Source: an uncultured Clostridia bacterium (GTDB lineage Bacteria > Bacillota > Clostridia > Christensenellales > CAG-917). Taken from it: a stretch of DNA of 9,350 bases. Below the pieces are notes generated by a model that saw only the letters and a program-made list of their open reading frames with translations, had not been told where the DNA came from and searched no databases. Of this stretch, positions 1-5,881 are shown piece by piece. Each line of letters opens with the position of its first letter. Position 1 is the first letter of the stretch. Position numbers and translations under genes: made by a program. The stretch is taken from NCBI GenBank assembly GCA_946056785.1, contig CAMGKS010000045.1, forward strand, positions 1-9,350. Reading direction: 5' to 3'.

Positions 1-137
1 GAATCGCCCCGTAAAACCGCAGTCGGCATTTTTTGAGTTTTGTTCCTTTTTAGTTGCTGAGTTTTTCTAATTTCGTCTTGTTTAGGGCGGCGCGTTTTCA
101 CGTCGTTCTTTTGTTGCTCTAAACCCCTTTTATATGA
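1..137 (-). other. Open reading stretch running off the left edge, unidentified
   Basis: Reading the minus strand leftward from the amber stop at 138-140, the same frame stays open to position 1, about 45 codons, rich in Lys, Arg and Gln. The minus strand is strongly purine-rich here, as coding strands often are. Candidate starts are a GTG at 99-101 with no ribosome binding site, and an ATG at 27-29 (reads MPTAVLRGD, then the edge) with an AAGGA about 14 bases upstream, which is too far to be convincing. I recognise no family. It could be the beginning of a gene outside the window, or chance. Confidence 0.2.
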
Positions 138-218
138 CTATTTACGGTTAAACGGTGTTTGTATCCCCAACGCTCTTTCAAAAGGGAAACGAACTTTTGA
201 ATCCCTGTTTCGGTGCAT
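138..218 (-). CDS. Possible 26-residue basic peptide, doubtful
   Basis: A 26-codon ORF starts at the ATG at 216-218 and ends at TAG at 138-140. What favours it is a GGGAG six bases before the ATG, an ideal Shine-Dalgarno placement. The peptide (MHRNRDSKVRFPFERALGIQ and six more residues, ending in NRK) is rich in Arg and Lys, has no signal peptide or membrane segment, and resembles nothing I recognise. The ATG and Shine-Dalgarno site lie in an inverted repeat (215-221 with 230-236), which could hide the site. The same frame extends back through the terminator into the tRNA, where it cannot be coding. It lies downstream of the tRNA-Ser terminator with no promoter that I can see. It could equally be accidental. 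Confidence 0.2.
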   Translation of the reverse strand: MHRNRDSKVRFPFERALGIQTPFNRK

Positions 219-273
219 TTTTTGCTCCCAAAATGCCGTAAAACTGACAACATATCGCACTTTTGCAAAAGAA

Positions 274-311
274 AAACCTAAACCAAACACTTTCGTATTC
301 GATTTAGGTTT
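274..311 (-). terminator. Intrinsic terminator of tRNA-Ser
   Basis: Four bases beyond the encoded CCA end of the tRNA (reading leftward on the minus strand) lies a perfect 9-bp inverted repeat, AAACCTAAA at 303-311 and TTTAGGTTT at 274-282. Between the arms an AUAC-GAAA-GUGU mini-stem can form with a GNRA-type tetraloop. The 3' arm runs into a U-rich tract (TTTTTCTTTT on the minus strand). Position, stem and U-tract together fit a Rho-independent terminator. The stem has only two G-C pairs, so efficiency may be modest. Confidence 0.6.
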
Positions 312-315
312 CGCT

Positions 316-404
316 TGGCGGAGGAAGAGGGATTCGAACCCCCGTGCCCGTGAAGGCAAACGGTTTTCAAGACCGCCTCGTTATGACCGCTTCGATATTC
401 CTCC
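316..404 (-). tRNA. tRNA-Ser(UGA)
   Basis: Read on the minus strand, the acceptor stem GGAGGAA (398-404) pairs with TTCCTCC (320-326), followed by discriminator G and a genomically encoded CCA (316-318). The anticodon arm is GCGGT-CTTGAAA-ACCGT with anticodon TGA at 367-369, which reads UCA and other UCN serine codons. A long variable arm (TGCC-TTCAC-GGCA type stem) marks a class II tRNA. The T-arm carries the canonical GGTTCGAATCC. Length is 89 bases with CCA, normal for tRNA-Ser; the selenocysteine tRNA is excluded because its anticodon is UCA and its acceptor arm is longer. It is a single tRNA, not part of a visible cluster. Confidence 0.97.
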
Positions 405-667
405 ATTATATTAAGCTGTAAAAGCGTCGTTTAAAATCAACTTTAAATTTACATTTCCGCTTAATTATGCTCATTTCAGAATTTACCGAGATGAACTTAT
501 GCTTTATAATTTAAACGCTACGTTAATTTTAAACCAAAATCGATTTTATTTCACCGTTTATTGCGTCTGCCGTTACTCTGCATTGCCAAAACAACTTATG
601 CAACTTAACCGCTTTTTAAAGCAAACGAATTTCCGATAAATTCAAAATCAATTTATCAAGCTATTGA
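405..667 (-). other. Long structured leader upstream of tRNA-Ser, or unannotated small RNA
   Basis: Transcription from the minus-strand promoter at 668-696 should start near 661, leaving about 257 transcribed bases before the tRNA. The first transcribed bases form a perfect 8-bp stem (AATTTATC at 650-657 as GATAAATT in RNA, pairing with 635-642; 7-base loop), then a short GCTTT/AAAGC stem (611-622), then a looser TGCAT/ATGCA pairing. I see no second tRNA, no SRP RNA or other RNA family, and no credible ORF. A TATAAT abuts the tRNA at 405-410, but it is too close to G1 to serve as its -10 box. RNase P would remove this leader during tRNA maturation. Confidence 0.35.
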
Positions 668-696
668 ATTATACCAAACGCCATAAATATTGTCAA
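668..696 (-). promoter_or_regulatory. Consensus sigma-70/SigA promoter reading toward tRNA-Ser
   Basis: On the minus strand TTGACA (691-696) and TATAAT (668-673) are separated by exactly 17 bases, a perfect consensus for the housekeeping sigma factor. Initiation is expected near 661. Strong consensus promoters are typical of stable RNA genes, and tRNA-Ser is the first recognisable gene downstream. Confidence 0.75.
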
Positions 697-872
697 CAAA
701 TTTTTAATTCAAATTGCAAGGCAATTAGCCTTTGTTAAAGCTACTTTACATTTTCCATATAAACACCGAACGGCAAGCGAATAATTGATTTTCGCTATTT
801 AATGCCCATTTAAGTTTTGCATATTTAAGTTGCAATATTATTTTACATTTTTAAACCGATTGATTAATTTTC
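697..872. other. AT-rich spacer between divergent promoters
   Basis: No ORF or RNA family is recognisable. It holds a short inverted repeat, AAGGC (718-722) with GCCTT (728-732), and two close copies of an ATTTAAGTT-(T)TGC sequence around 808-833. This stretch lies between the leftward tRNA promoter and the rightward operon promoter, so it is where a regulator of either would bind, but no operator can be named. Confidence 0.4.
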
Positions 873-902
873 TTGTTGCGTATGCAGCAAAATTGTTATA
901 AA
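873..902 (+). promoter_or_regulatory. Candidate promoter of the SDR-ferredoxin-rlmA operon
   Basis: TTGTTG (873-878) and TATAAA (897-902) are separated by 18 bases, and a TG one base before the -10 (894-895) makes it an extended -10 element. Initiation near 909 would give a 5' leader of about 128 bases before the ATG at 1037. A second TATAGT-like -10 lies close downstream (908-913), so the exact start is uncertain. Confidence 0.45.
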
Positions 903-912
903 ATAGGTATAG

Positions 913-938
913 TGCGTTTTGCGGACGTTTCAAACGCA
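913..938 (+). other. Stem-loop in the 5' leader of the SDR operon
   Basis: TGCGTTT (913-919) and AAACGCA (932-938) form a perfect 7-bp stem with a 12-base loop at the very start of the predicted transcript. No U-tract follows, so it is unlikely to be an attenuator. It could stabilise the mRNA 5' end, or on DNA act as an operator-like inverted repeat just downstream of the promoter. No riboswitch family is recognisable in the leader. Confidence 0.3.
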
Positions 939-1036
939 TTAAAATTATACAAATGATATGCCTGAATTTATCAGCCTTATGTTTAAATTTAAACGGTTGC
1001 AAGACATATTAAATTGATAAAAATCGAGGAGAAATT

Positions 1037-2596
1037 ATGATAACCGTCGCATTGACAGGAGCCTCCGGCTCAATGGGAAGCGAAGCATTAAAACAACTTT
1101 TAGAGTTGGACGATTTAAAATTAAAAATACTTCTTAGACCTAAAAAATCAAATTTGCTATTAGGCAAACGCTTATTAAAAAAATATAAAAACAGACTCGA
1201 CGTAATATTCGGCGATTTATCCGAATATAAAGACTGCGAGCTTCTTATAAAAGACGTCGATTACGTTTTGCATTGCGGAGCAATAATTCCGCCAAAATCC
1301 GACCATCAACCGTCGTCCACCTTCAATTCCAACTTCGGCGGGACTAAAAACCTTGTCGACGCCGTTTTAAACAGTGGCAGAGCCGATGAAATAAAATTCG
1401 TCAATATAGGCACGGTGGCTTTGTACGGCAACAGAGACTATCACCATCCTTGGGGAAGAGTCGGTGACCCTCTTATGCCGTCAACTTACGACATATATGC
1501 GGCTACCAAACTCAAAGCCGAACGGTACGTCCTCGAAGCCGGACTCCCCCATTTCGTTTCGCTCAGACAAACCGCAATTCTGCACAAAAATATGTTCATG
1601 AACAATATAAAAGACGGACTTATGTTTCATACGTGCTGGAACGCTCCTCTCGATTGGGTTACTGATATCGACAGCGGACTGCTCTGCAAAAATCTTGTTA
1701 AATTTGACAGCGAAGGAACGTTGAAAGAAGGTTTCTGGCAAAAAGTTTACAATATTGGTTCGGACGACGCAGGACGTTGCACAGGTTTCGACGTGTTTGA
1801 CGACGGATTTAAACTGATGGGCGGTTCGACAAAAAAATTCTTTAAACCGAACTGGAACGTTATCCGCAACTTCCACGGAATGTGGTTTTATGACAGCGAT
1901 TTATTGAACAGCTATCTCGACTATCAAAAAACCGACTTAAACGAATACTGGAAAGGACTCGGAAAGAAATTATGGTACTTTAAATTAGGAGCCATCGTTC
2001 CACCGCAGTTGATTTCGAAATTTGTCATTCAGCGTTTGTTTTCAAACACCAATTCGCCTCTTTATTGGAGAAAAATAAGGCATTTAGGCAGACTCGAAGC
2101 ATTCTTCGGTCCGAACGAAACGCTTGAAACTCTCCCTGATAAATGGGACGACTTCCCTCTTTTAAGCGAAGGAAAAACTCCTGAGGGCGACATCGATTAT
2201 AACGAAGTCAAAACAAAAGAATGGGCAAGTAAACATCTTTTAAATCACGGTTACGACGAAACGAAACCGGACAACGAACTTGATATCTCAGATATGCGAC
2301 AAGCCGCAGAATTCAGAGGCGGAAAATGCCTTTCGAGCACTATGACTAAAGGCGACTTGTACACAAAATTAGAATGGGAATGCCACGACGGACACCGCTT
2401 TATGGCGACGCCTTATACAATCTTAAAAGCAGGACACTGGTGCCCTGAATGTTGTCAGCCTCTGCCATGGCATTGGGGCGAACTCAGTCAACATATCCCT
2501 TTCTTTGCACAGGTATATTGGGACACACATGACAAGAGCGAAACCGGTACGTATCCGATTTCAAACGATGAAGACGATTTTATTAGCGAGGAGTAA
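1037..2596 (+). CDS. Extended SDR (NAD(P)-dependent epimerase/dehydratase-like) with C-terminal treble-clef zinc finger
   Basis: 519-residue soluble protein, first gene of a three-gene operon. Residues 1 to about 260 are an extended short-chain dehydrogenase/reductase: the dinucleotide-binding loop is TGASGSMG (7-14, GxxGxxG), followed by FGDL (58-61) and CGAI (80-83). The catalytic YxxxK is Y154-AAT-K158, with a Thr at 126 at the usual Ser/Thr position of the active site. Extended SDRs act on nucleotide sugars, steroids and other polyols or ketones; the substrate cannot be read here. Residues about 270-420 are an unassigned helical, Trp/Tyr-rich region. Residues about 424-473 form a zinc-finger module of the RGGKCLS...WxCxxGHxF...GxWCPxC type (C431, C449, H453, C469, C472), best known from phage and nuclease proteins (DUF723-like), followed by an acidic tail. 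At 519 residues it is far longer than usual 300-350 residue SDRs. The start is set by GAGGAG five bases before the ATG. The next gene follows after one base. Confidence 0.85.
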   Translation: MITVALTGASGSMGSEALKQLLELDDLKLKILLRPKKSNLLLGKRLLKKYKNRLDVIFGDLSEYKDCELLIKDVDYVLHCGAIIPPKSDHQPSSTFNSNFGGTKNLVDAVLNSGRADEIKFVNIGTVALYGNRDYHHPWGRVGDPLMPSTYDIYAATKLKAERYVLEAGLPHFVSLRQTAILHKNMFMNNIKDGLMFHTCWNAPLDWVTDIDSGLLCKNLVKFDSEGTLKEGFWQKVYNIGSDDAGRCTGFDVFDDGFKLMGGSTKKFFKPNWNVIRNFHGMWFYDSDLLNSYLDYQKTDLNEYWKGLGKKLWYFKLGAIVPPQLISKFVIQRLFSNTNSPLYWRKIRHLGRLEAFFGPNETLETLPDKWDDFPLLSEGKTPEGDIDYNEVKTKEWASKHLLNHGYDETKPDNELDISDMRQAAEFRGGKCLSSTMTKGDLYTKLEWECHDGHRFMATPYTILKAGHWCPECCQPLPWHWGELSQHIPFFAQVYWDTHDKSETGTYPISNDEDDFISEE

Positions 2597-2597
2597 A

Positions 2598-3509
2598 ATG
2601 AAAGCCGCTATATATATTTTTACCGGCTCGGGAAACACGGAACGAATAGCTAAACGTTTTGCCGACGAATTTCATGCAAGCGGAGTTGAAACCGATATTT
2701 ACGTCTGGGAGAAGGATAAGCAAATACCGAATCCGAGCGATTACGATATCATAGGCTTAGGCTTCCCTATTCACGGATTTAATCCGCCGAAAGTTTTCAT
2801 TGAAATGGTAAAAACATTTCCAAACGCTTTTAACAAACCGACTTTTATGTTCAAAGTCGGCGGTGAACCTTTGTGGCTCAATAACTCCGCCGGGCAAAAA
2901 GTATATCGCATACTCAATAAAAAAGGCTATAATATTTTGACGGATAAACTTTTCGTAATGCCTTACAATATGATTTTTCGCCATAACGACCGCATGGCAA
3001 AACAAATGTGGATTTACGCAAAAGCATTGGTAAAAGCAAACGCACAAGATATTCTTGCCGGAAAAAGCGAAAAAGTCAAGTTGCCGCTAATAAAACGCAT
3101 ACACTCTTTCTTTTTTAGAATAGAATGGGGGTTTTATAAGCTCAACGGAAAATTTTTTAAAATAAAAAAGGATAAGTGTATTGACTGCGGCAAATGCATA
3201 AAAATATGTCCTGCAAAAAACATCAGCGTCAAGGATGGAAAAATTAAATTCGGCGGCAACTGCATTATGTGCACAAGATGTTCGTTTAACTGCCCTGCAA
3301 ACGCCATAAATATCGGTTTGCTTAATAAGTGGAAAGTTAACGGAAGCTACAATCTCGACAAATTGATAAACGATGAAACCGTAAAATTTCCGTTTATAGA
3401 CGACAATACAAAAGGCGGATATAAATTGTACAAAAATTATTATAAAAATCTGGATAAATTCCTTAGCGAACACAATATCGCTTTAACGGAGCAAAATTAT
3501 AATGATTAA
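2598..3509 (+). CDS. Flavodoxin-domain / 2x[4Fe-4S] ferredoxin, EFR1-family-like
   Basis: 303-residue cytoplasmic electron-transfer protein. Residues 1 to about 165 are a flavodoxin-like fold with the FMN phosphate loop TGSGNT (9-14) and a LGFPIHGFNPPK segment (54-65) at the usual second flavin loop. Residues about 190-240 are a bacterial two-cluster ferredoxin domain: C194-x2-C197-x2-C200-x3-C204-P and C222-x2-C225-x2-C228-x3-C232-P, each binding a [4Fe-4S] cluster. This order matches what NCBI calls EFR1 family ferrodoxin, common in anaerobic Bacillota and without a clear assigned substrate. I chose the ATG at 2598, not an in-frame ATG at 2505, because the longer form would add 31 residues from inside the SDR gene, while AGGAG lies four bases before this ATG and the flavodoxin fold starts at once. 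It begins one base after the SDR stop, implying translational coupling. Cofactors are inferred from motifs. Confidence 0.9.
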   Translation: MKAAIYIFTGSGNTERIAKRFADEFHASGVETDIYVWEKDKQIPNPSDYDIIGLGFPIHGFNPPKVFIEMVKTFPNAFNKPTFMFKVGGEPLWLNNSAGQKVYRILNKKGYNILTDKLFVMPYNMIFRHNDRMAKQMWIYAKALVKANAQDILAGKSEKVKLPLIKRIHSFFFRIEWGFYKLNGKFFKIKKDKCIDCGKCIKICPAKNISVKDGKIKFGGNCIMCTRCSFNCPANAINIGLLNKWKVNGSYNLDKLINDETVKFPFIDDNTKGGYKLYKNYYKNLDKFLSEHNIALTEQNYND

Positions 3510-4293
3510 TTACCGTTGTCCGATTTGCGGCGACGTTTTGACGCCCGTAGGAAAATCTTTAAAATGCACAAAGCACTGCTATGACGTGGCCAAAGAAGGC
3601 TACGTCAACTTTTTATCAAGCAGCGATAAACATTCGATAACTCCCGGCGACAACAAAGATATGGTCGTTTCACGCCGTATTATCATGGAAAGCGGATACT
3701 ATCTTCCGTTGACAAACTATATCACGCAAAATTTCGATTTCAAAGATAAAACGGTTTTGGATATAGGTTGCGGCGAAGGTTTCATTGCAAGAAATTTGTC
3801 AAAATTCGCACGTGAAGTATTCGGCATAGACATTTCAAAAGAAGCTGTCAAGCTTTCAGCTAAATCAGATAAGTCGTCTTCATTTTCTGTCGCTTCAATG
3901 ACTCATCTTCCGTTTTTCGACCATCCTTTTGACTTCGCCGTTTCGGCATTCGCCCCTTATAACGCAAAAGAAACAAAACGGATTTTAAAAAAGGACGGAA
4001 CGTTTATCGTTGCCGTTCCTGCGGAAGAACATCTGTTCGAACTTAAAAAACGACTTTACGAAACGCCGATATTGAATCCCAAAGACGAAACCGAAATCGA
4101 CGGGTTCAGATTGCTAAAAAGAGAGCGAATCGACGGAAATTTCGTAACGGACGGAAAAGGTGCCGTAACTCTCTTGAAAATGACGCCGTATTTTTACAGA
4201 ACAAATAAATCGGCAATCGAAGCTTTAACTGATATCGAAAGTATTTCGGTAAATCTGTCGTTTTCCGTTTCAGCCTTTAAAACCGTCGACTGA
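3502..4293 (+). CDS. rlmA: 23S rRNA (guanine-N1)-methyltransferase, RlmA family
   Basis: 263-residue SAM-dependent methyltransferase. RlmA proteins methylate N1 of G745 or G748 in helix 35 of 23S rRNA near the exit tunnel; which base this one uses cannot be decided by eye. The N-terminal zinc ribbon has C6-x2-C9, C22 and H25/C26, followed by the family signature YDVAKEGYVNFL (27-38) and PGDNKDMVVSRR (48-59). The SAM domain shows motif I VLDIGCGEG (85-93), acidic motif II FGIDIS (107-112) and the RlmA-type AFAP...AVPAEEHLFELK stretch (139-182). Length is usual for RlmA. It overlaps the ferredoxin gene by 8 bases; a GGAG ten bases upstream of the ATG lies inside that gene. It is last in the operon, before a strong terminator. 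In some bacteria relatives give resistance to tylosin-type macrolides (TlrB), but housekeeping modification is the simpler reading. Confidence 0.92.
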   Translation: MINYRCPICGDVLTPVGKSLKCTKHCYDVAKEGYVNFLSSSDKHSITPGDNKDMVVSRRIIMESGYYLPLTNYITQNFDFKDKTVLDIGCGEGFIARNLSKFAREVFGIDISKEAVKLSAKSDKSSSFSVASMTHLPFFDHPFDFAVSAFAPYNAKETKRILKKDGTFIVAVPAEEHLFELKKRLYETPILNPKDETEIDGFRLLKRERIDGNFVTDGKGAVTLLKMTPYFYRTNKSAIEALTDIESISVNLSFSVSAFKTVD

Positions 4294-4303
4294 AACGATT
4301 TAT

Positions 4304-4366
4304 TTTAAATAAAATTTTTAAAACGTTAAATATAATTTTTAACGCTTTAAATAAAATTTTCAACGC
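4304..4366. repeat. Imperfect AT-rich tandem repeat, about 3 copies of 19-22 bp
   Basis: Three successive units of the form TTTAAATAAAATTTT(T/C)AACG occupy 4304-4325, 4326-4344 and 4346-4366, differing by a few bases and small indels. They lie just after the rlmA stop, before the palindromic terminator. The pattern suggests replication slippage. No coding or regulatory role is visible. Confidence 0.5.
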
Positions 4367-4401
4367 AAAGATATAAAAAATACTCAAAACAACTTTTTTT
4401 A

Positions 4402-4445
4402 TTTATTAAATAAAGGCTGCAATATTGCAGCCTTTATTTAATAAA
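4402..4445. terminator. Bidirectional intrinsic terminator (perfect 44-bp palindrome)
   Basis: Positions 4402-4445 are a perfect palindrome centred at 4423/4424, with core GGCTGCAATATTGCAGCC and AT-rich arms. As RNA from either strand it gives a GC core stem with a 4-base loop, whose 3' arm continues as UUUAUUUAAU. It lies between the convergent rlmA (plus) and fumC (minus) genes and should end both operons. The outer arms pair perfectly too, giving about 20 bp in all. Confidence 0.85.
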
Positions 4446-4520
4446 CGTAATTTTTAGTAAACATAATTTTTTAATAAACGTAATTTTTTAATAAACGTAA
4501 TTTTTAATAAACGTAATTTA
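4440..4520. repeat. Tandem repeat, about 5 copies of a 15-17 bp unit
   Basis: The unit AATAAACGTAATTTTT is repeated at 4440-4455, 4456-4472 (two changes), 4473-4489, 4490-4505 and 4506-4520 (last copy ends in TTTA). Length differences come from 5 or 6 T in the tail. The first unit overlaps the right arm of the palindromic terminator, and the array ends six bases before the fumC stop codon, so it is transcribed as the fumC 3' untranslated region. Confidence 0.8.
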
Positions 4521-4525
4521 GAATA

Positions 4526-5881
4526 TTATTGTCTTATTTTTATAGCGGCTTCAATTATTTCATCTATCTTTTCTTCGCTTAGTCCGCTCATTTTTAATGC
4601 GGCTTCTTTTACGGTCAAGTCGTTATCGAAGGCAAAATGCACCAACTCGGCAGCAGCTTCATAACCTATATAAGGAGAAAATGCGGTTGCCGTCATAAGC
4701 GATGAACGTAAATATTCATTCATTTTTTTCTCGTTGGGAACTATACCTTTTACGCAGTGTTCGGTAAAGCTGGTTACAGATTGAGTAAGCAACTTTAAAG
4801 ACTCGTTGATTTTATAAGCAATGACCGGCATAAATACGTTGAGTTCAAAATTGCCCTGACTTGCCGCAAACGACACGGTAGAATCGTTACCCATGATTTC
4901 ACAAGCAACCATTGTTACGGCTTCGCATTGAGTCGGATTTACTTTGCCCGGCATAATTGAACTGCCCGGTTCGTTGGCAGGTATGGAAATCTCTCCTATA
5001 CCGCATCTCGGCCCGCTCGATAGCCATCTTACGTCGTTTGCAATTTTCATACAAGAAACCGCAAGATTCTTTAAAGCCCCGTGAAAAACCACTAAAGCGT
5101 CCTTAAATGCCAAGCCGTGATATTTATTGTCCGATTCGATAAAAAACTCATTGAGATATTTGCTTAATTCTTCAACGGCGAATTTTGCATAATTTTCAGG
5201 CGTGTTAAGTCCCGAACCGACGGCAGTTCCGCCAAGCGGCAATACTCTTACGCCTTCAAGGGCATTCTTAATTGCAAGTTCCGCTTCCTCAATCGCTCTT
5301 TTCCAAGCTCCGATTTCCGCCGAAAAAGGTATCGGAGTTGCGTCTTGAAGGTGCGTTCTGCCCGTCTTTACAACACCGCCGTACTTATTTTCAAGGCTGT
5401 CTAATTGAGATATAAAGGCGTCAAGCGCTGCTGTCAACTCTTTTGTCATGAGAACGGTCATAACGTGAATCGACGTAGGGAAAACGTCGTTTGTACTTTG
5501 ACTCATATTGCAATCGTCGTTCGGATGCGTTCCGCTGAGACGTGCCAAAACCTCGTTGACATTCATATTAGTCTGAGTACCCGAACCCGTCTGATAGACA
5601 ACCAAAGGAAAAGAATCGGCAAAATTGCCGCTAAGAATTTTATCGCATGCGGCAACTATCAAATCGCATTTTTCTTTAGGAAGTTTGCCGCAACGGCAAT
5701 TAGCCAAAGCACAAGCTCTTTTTACCGTAACTATTGACCTTATAAGTTCATAAGGCATTTTATCGCCTATAACGAAGTTTTCCAAACTCCGTTGCGTTTG
5801 AGCTCCCCACAATTTATCCGCAGGAACTTTGACTTCGCCCAAACTGTCATGTTCAATTCTGTATTCATCGTTATTGCGCAT
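4526..5881 (-). CDS. fumC: Class II fumarate hydratase (fumarase C)
   Basis: 451 residues, close to the usual 460. It catalyses reversible hydration of fumarate to L-malate in the cytoplasm, as an iron-independent homotetramer. The superfamily signature GSSIMPGKVNP (306-316) carries the catalytic Ser on the mobile loop. TGSGTQTNMNVNEVLA (98-113), MSQSTNDVFPTSIH (126-139) and GRTHLQDATP (174-183) form the rest of the active site. THLQDATP, rather than the TQLQDAVP of aspartase, argues for fumarase. In an anaerobe it most likely serves a partial TCA cycle or fumarate formation. It is second in an operon: its ATG lies 11 bases inside the end of the hydrolase gene, with GGAG (5895-5898) a long 13 bases upstream, so coupling to hydrolase translation is likely. 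Its transcript should end in the palindrome at 4402-4445. Confidence 0.97.
   Translation of the reverse strand: MRNNDEYRIEHDSLGEVKVPADKLWGAQTQRSLENFVIGDKMPYELIRSIVTVKRACALANCRCGKLPKEKCDLIVAACDKILSGNFADSFPLVVYQTGSGTQTNMNVNEVLARLSGTHPNDDCNMSQSTNDVFPTSIHVMTVLMTKELTAALDAFISQLDSLENKYGGVVKTGRTHLQDATPIPFSAEIGAWKRAIEEAELAIKNALEGVRVLPLGGTAVGSGLNTPENYAKFAVEELSKYLNEFFIESDNKYHGLAFKDALVVFHGALKNLAVSCMKIANDVRWLSSGPRCGIGEISIPANEPGSSIMPGKVNPTQCEAVTMVACEIMGNDSTVSFAASQGNFELNVFMPVIAYKINESLKLLTQSVTSFTEHCVKGIVPNEKKMNEYLRSSLMTATAFSPYIGYEAAAELVHFAFDNDLTVKEAALKMSGLSEEKIDEIIEAAIKIRQ

Noticed and set aside
138..359. A 73-codon minus-strand ORF starting inside the tRNA
   Set aside because: Its first third is the 3' half of tRNA-Ser and its terminator, so the full-length ORF cannot be a real gene. 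Only the inner ATG at 218 has a proper ribosome binding site, and that is listed separately with low confidence.
405..410. TATAAT directly adjacent to the tRNA as its -10 box
   Set aside because: Initiation would fall inside the tRNA about seven bases downstream and no -35 box lies 17 bases upstream; the consensus pair at 668-696 is far better.
536..547. AAAATCGATTTT palindrome as an operator
   Set aside because: A 12-bp AT-rich palindrome is expected by chance in DNA of this composition, and it is not placed at a promoter.
544..581. Tiny minus-strand ORF of about ten codons (MQSNGRRNKR) in the tRNA leader
   Set aside because: There is no Shine-Dalgarno sequence and the length is within chance; a leader peptide cannot be supported.
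2505..2597. A 31-residue N-terminal extension of the flavodoxin-ferredoxin
   Set aside because: The extension is the SDR gene read in another frame, and the flavodoxin fold begins exactly at the ATG at 2598, which has its own AGGAG.
4304..4520. Possible CRISPR array in the repeated AT-rich region
   Set aside because: The units are head-to-tail with no unique spacers, are only 15-22 bp, and no cas genes are present.
4526..5881. Aspartate ammonia-lyase as an alternative for the fumarase
   Set aside because: The GRTHLQDATP segment and overall pattern match FumC; aspartases carry Gln in place of that His.
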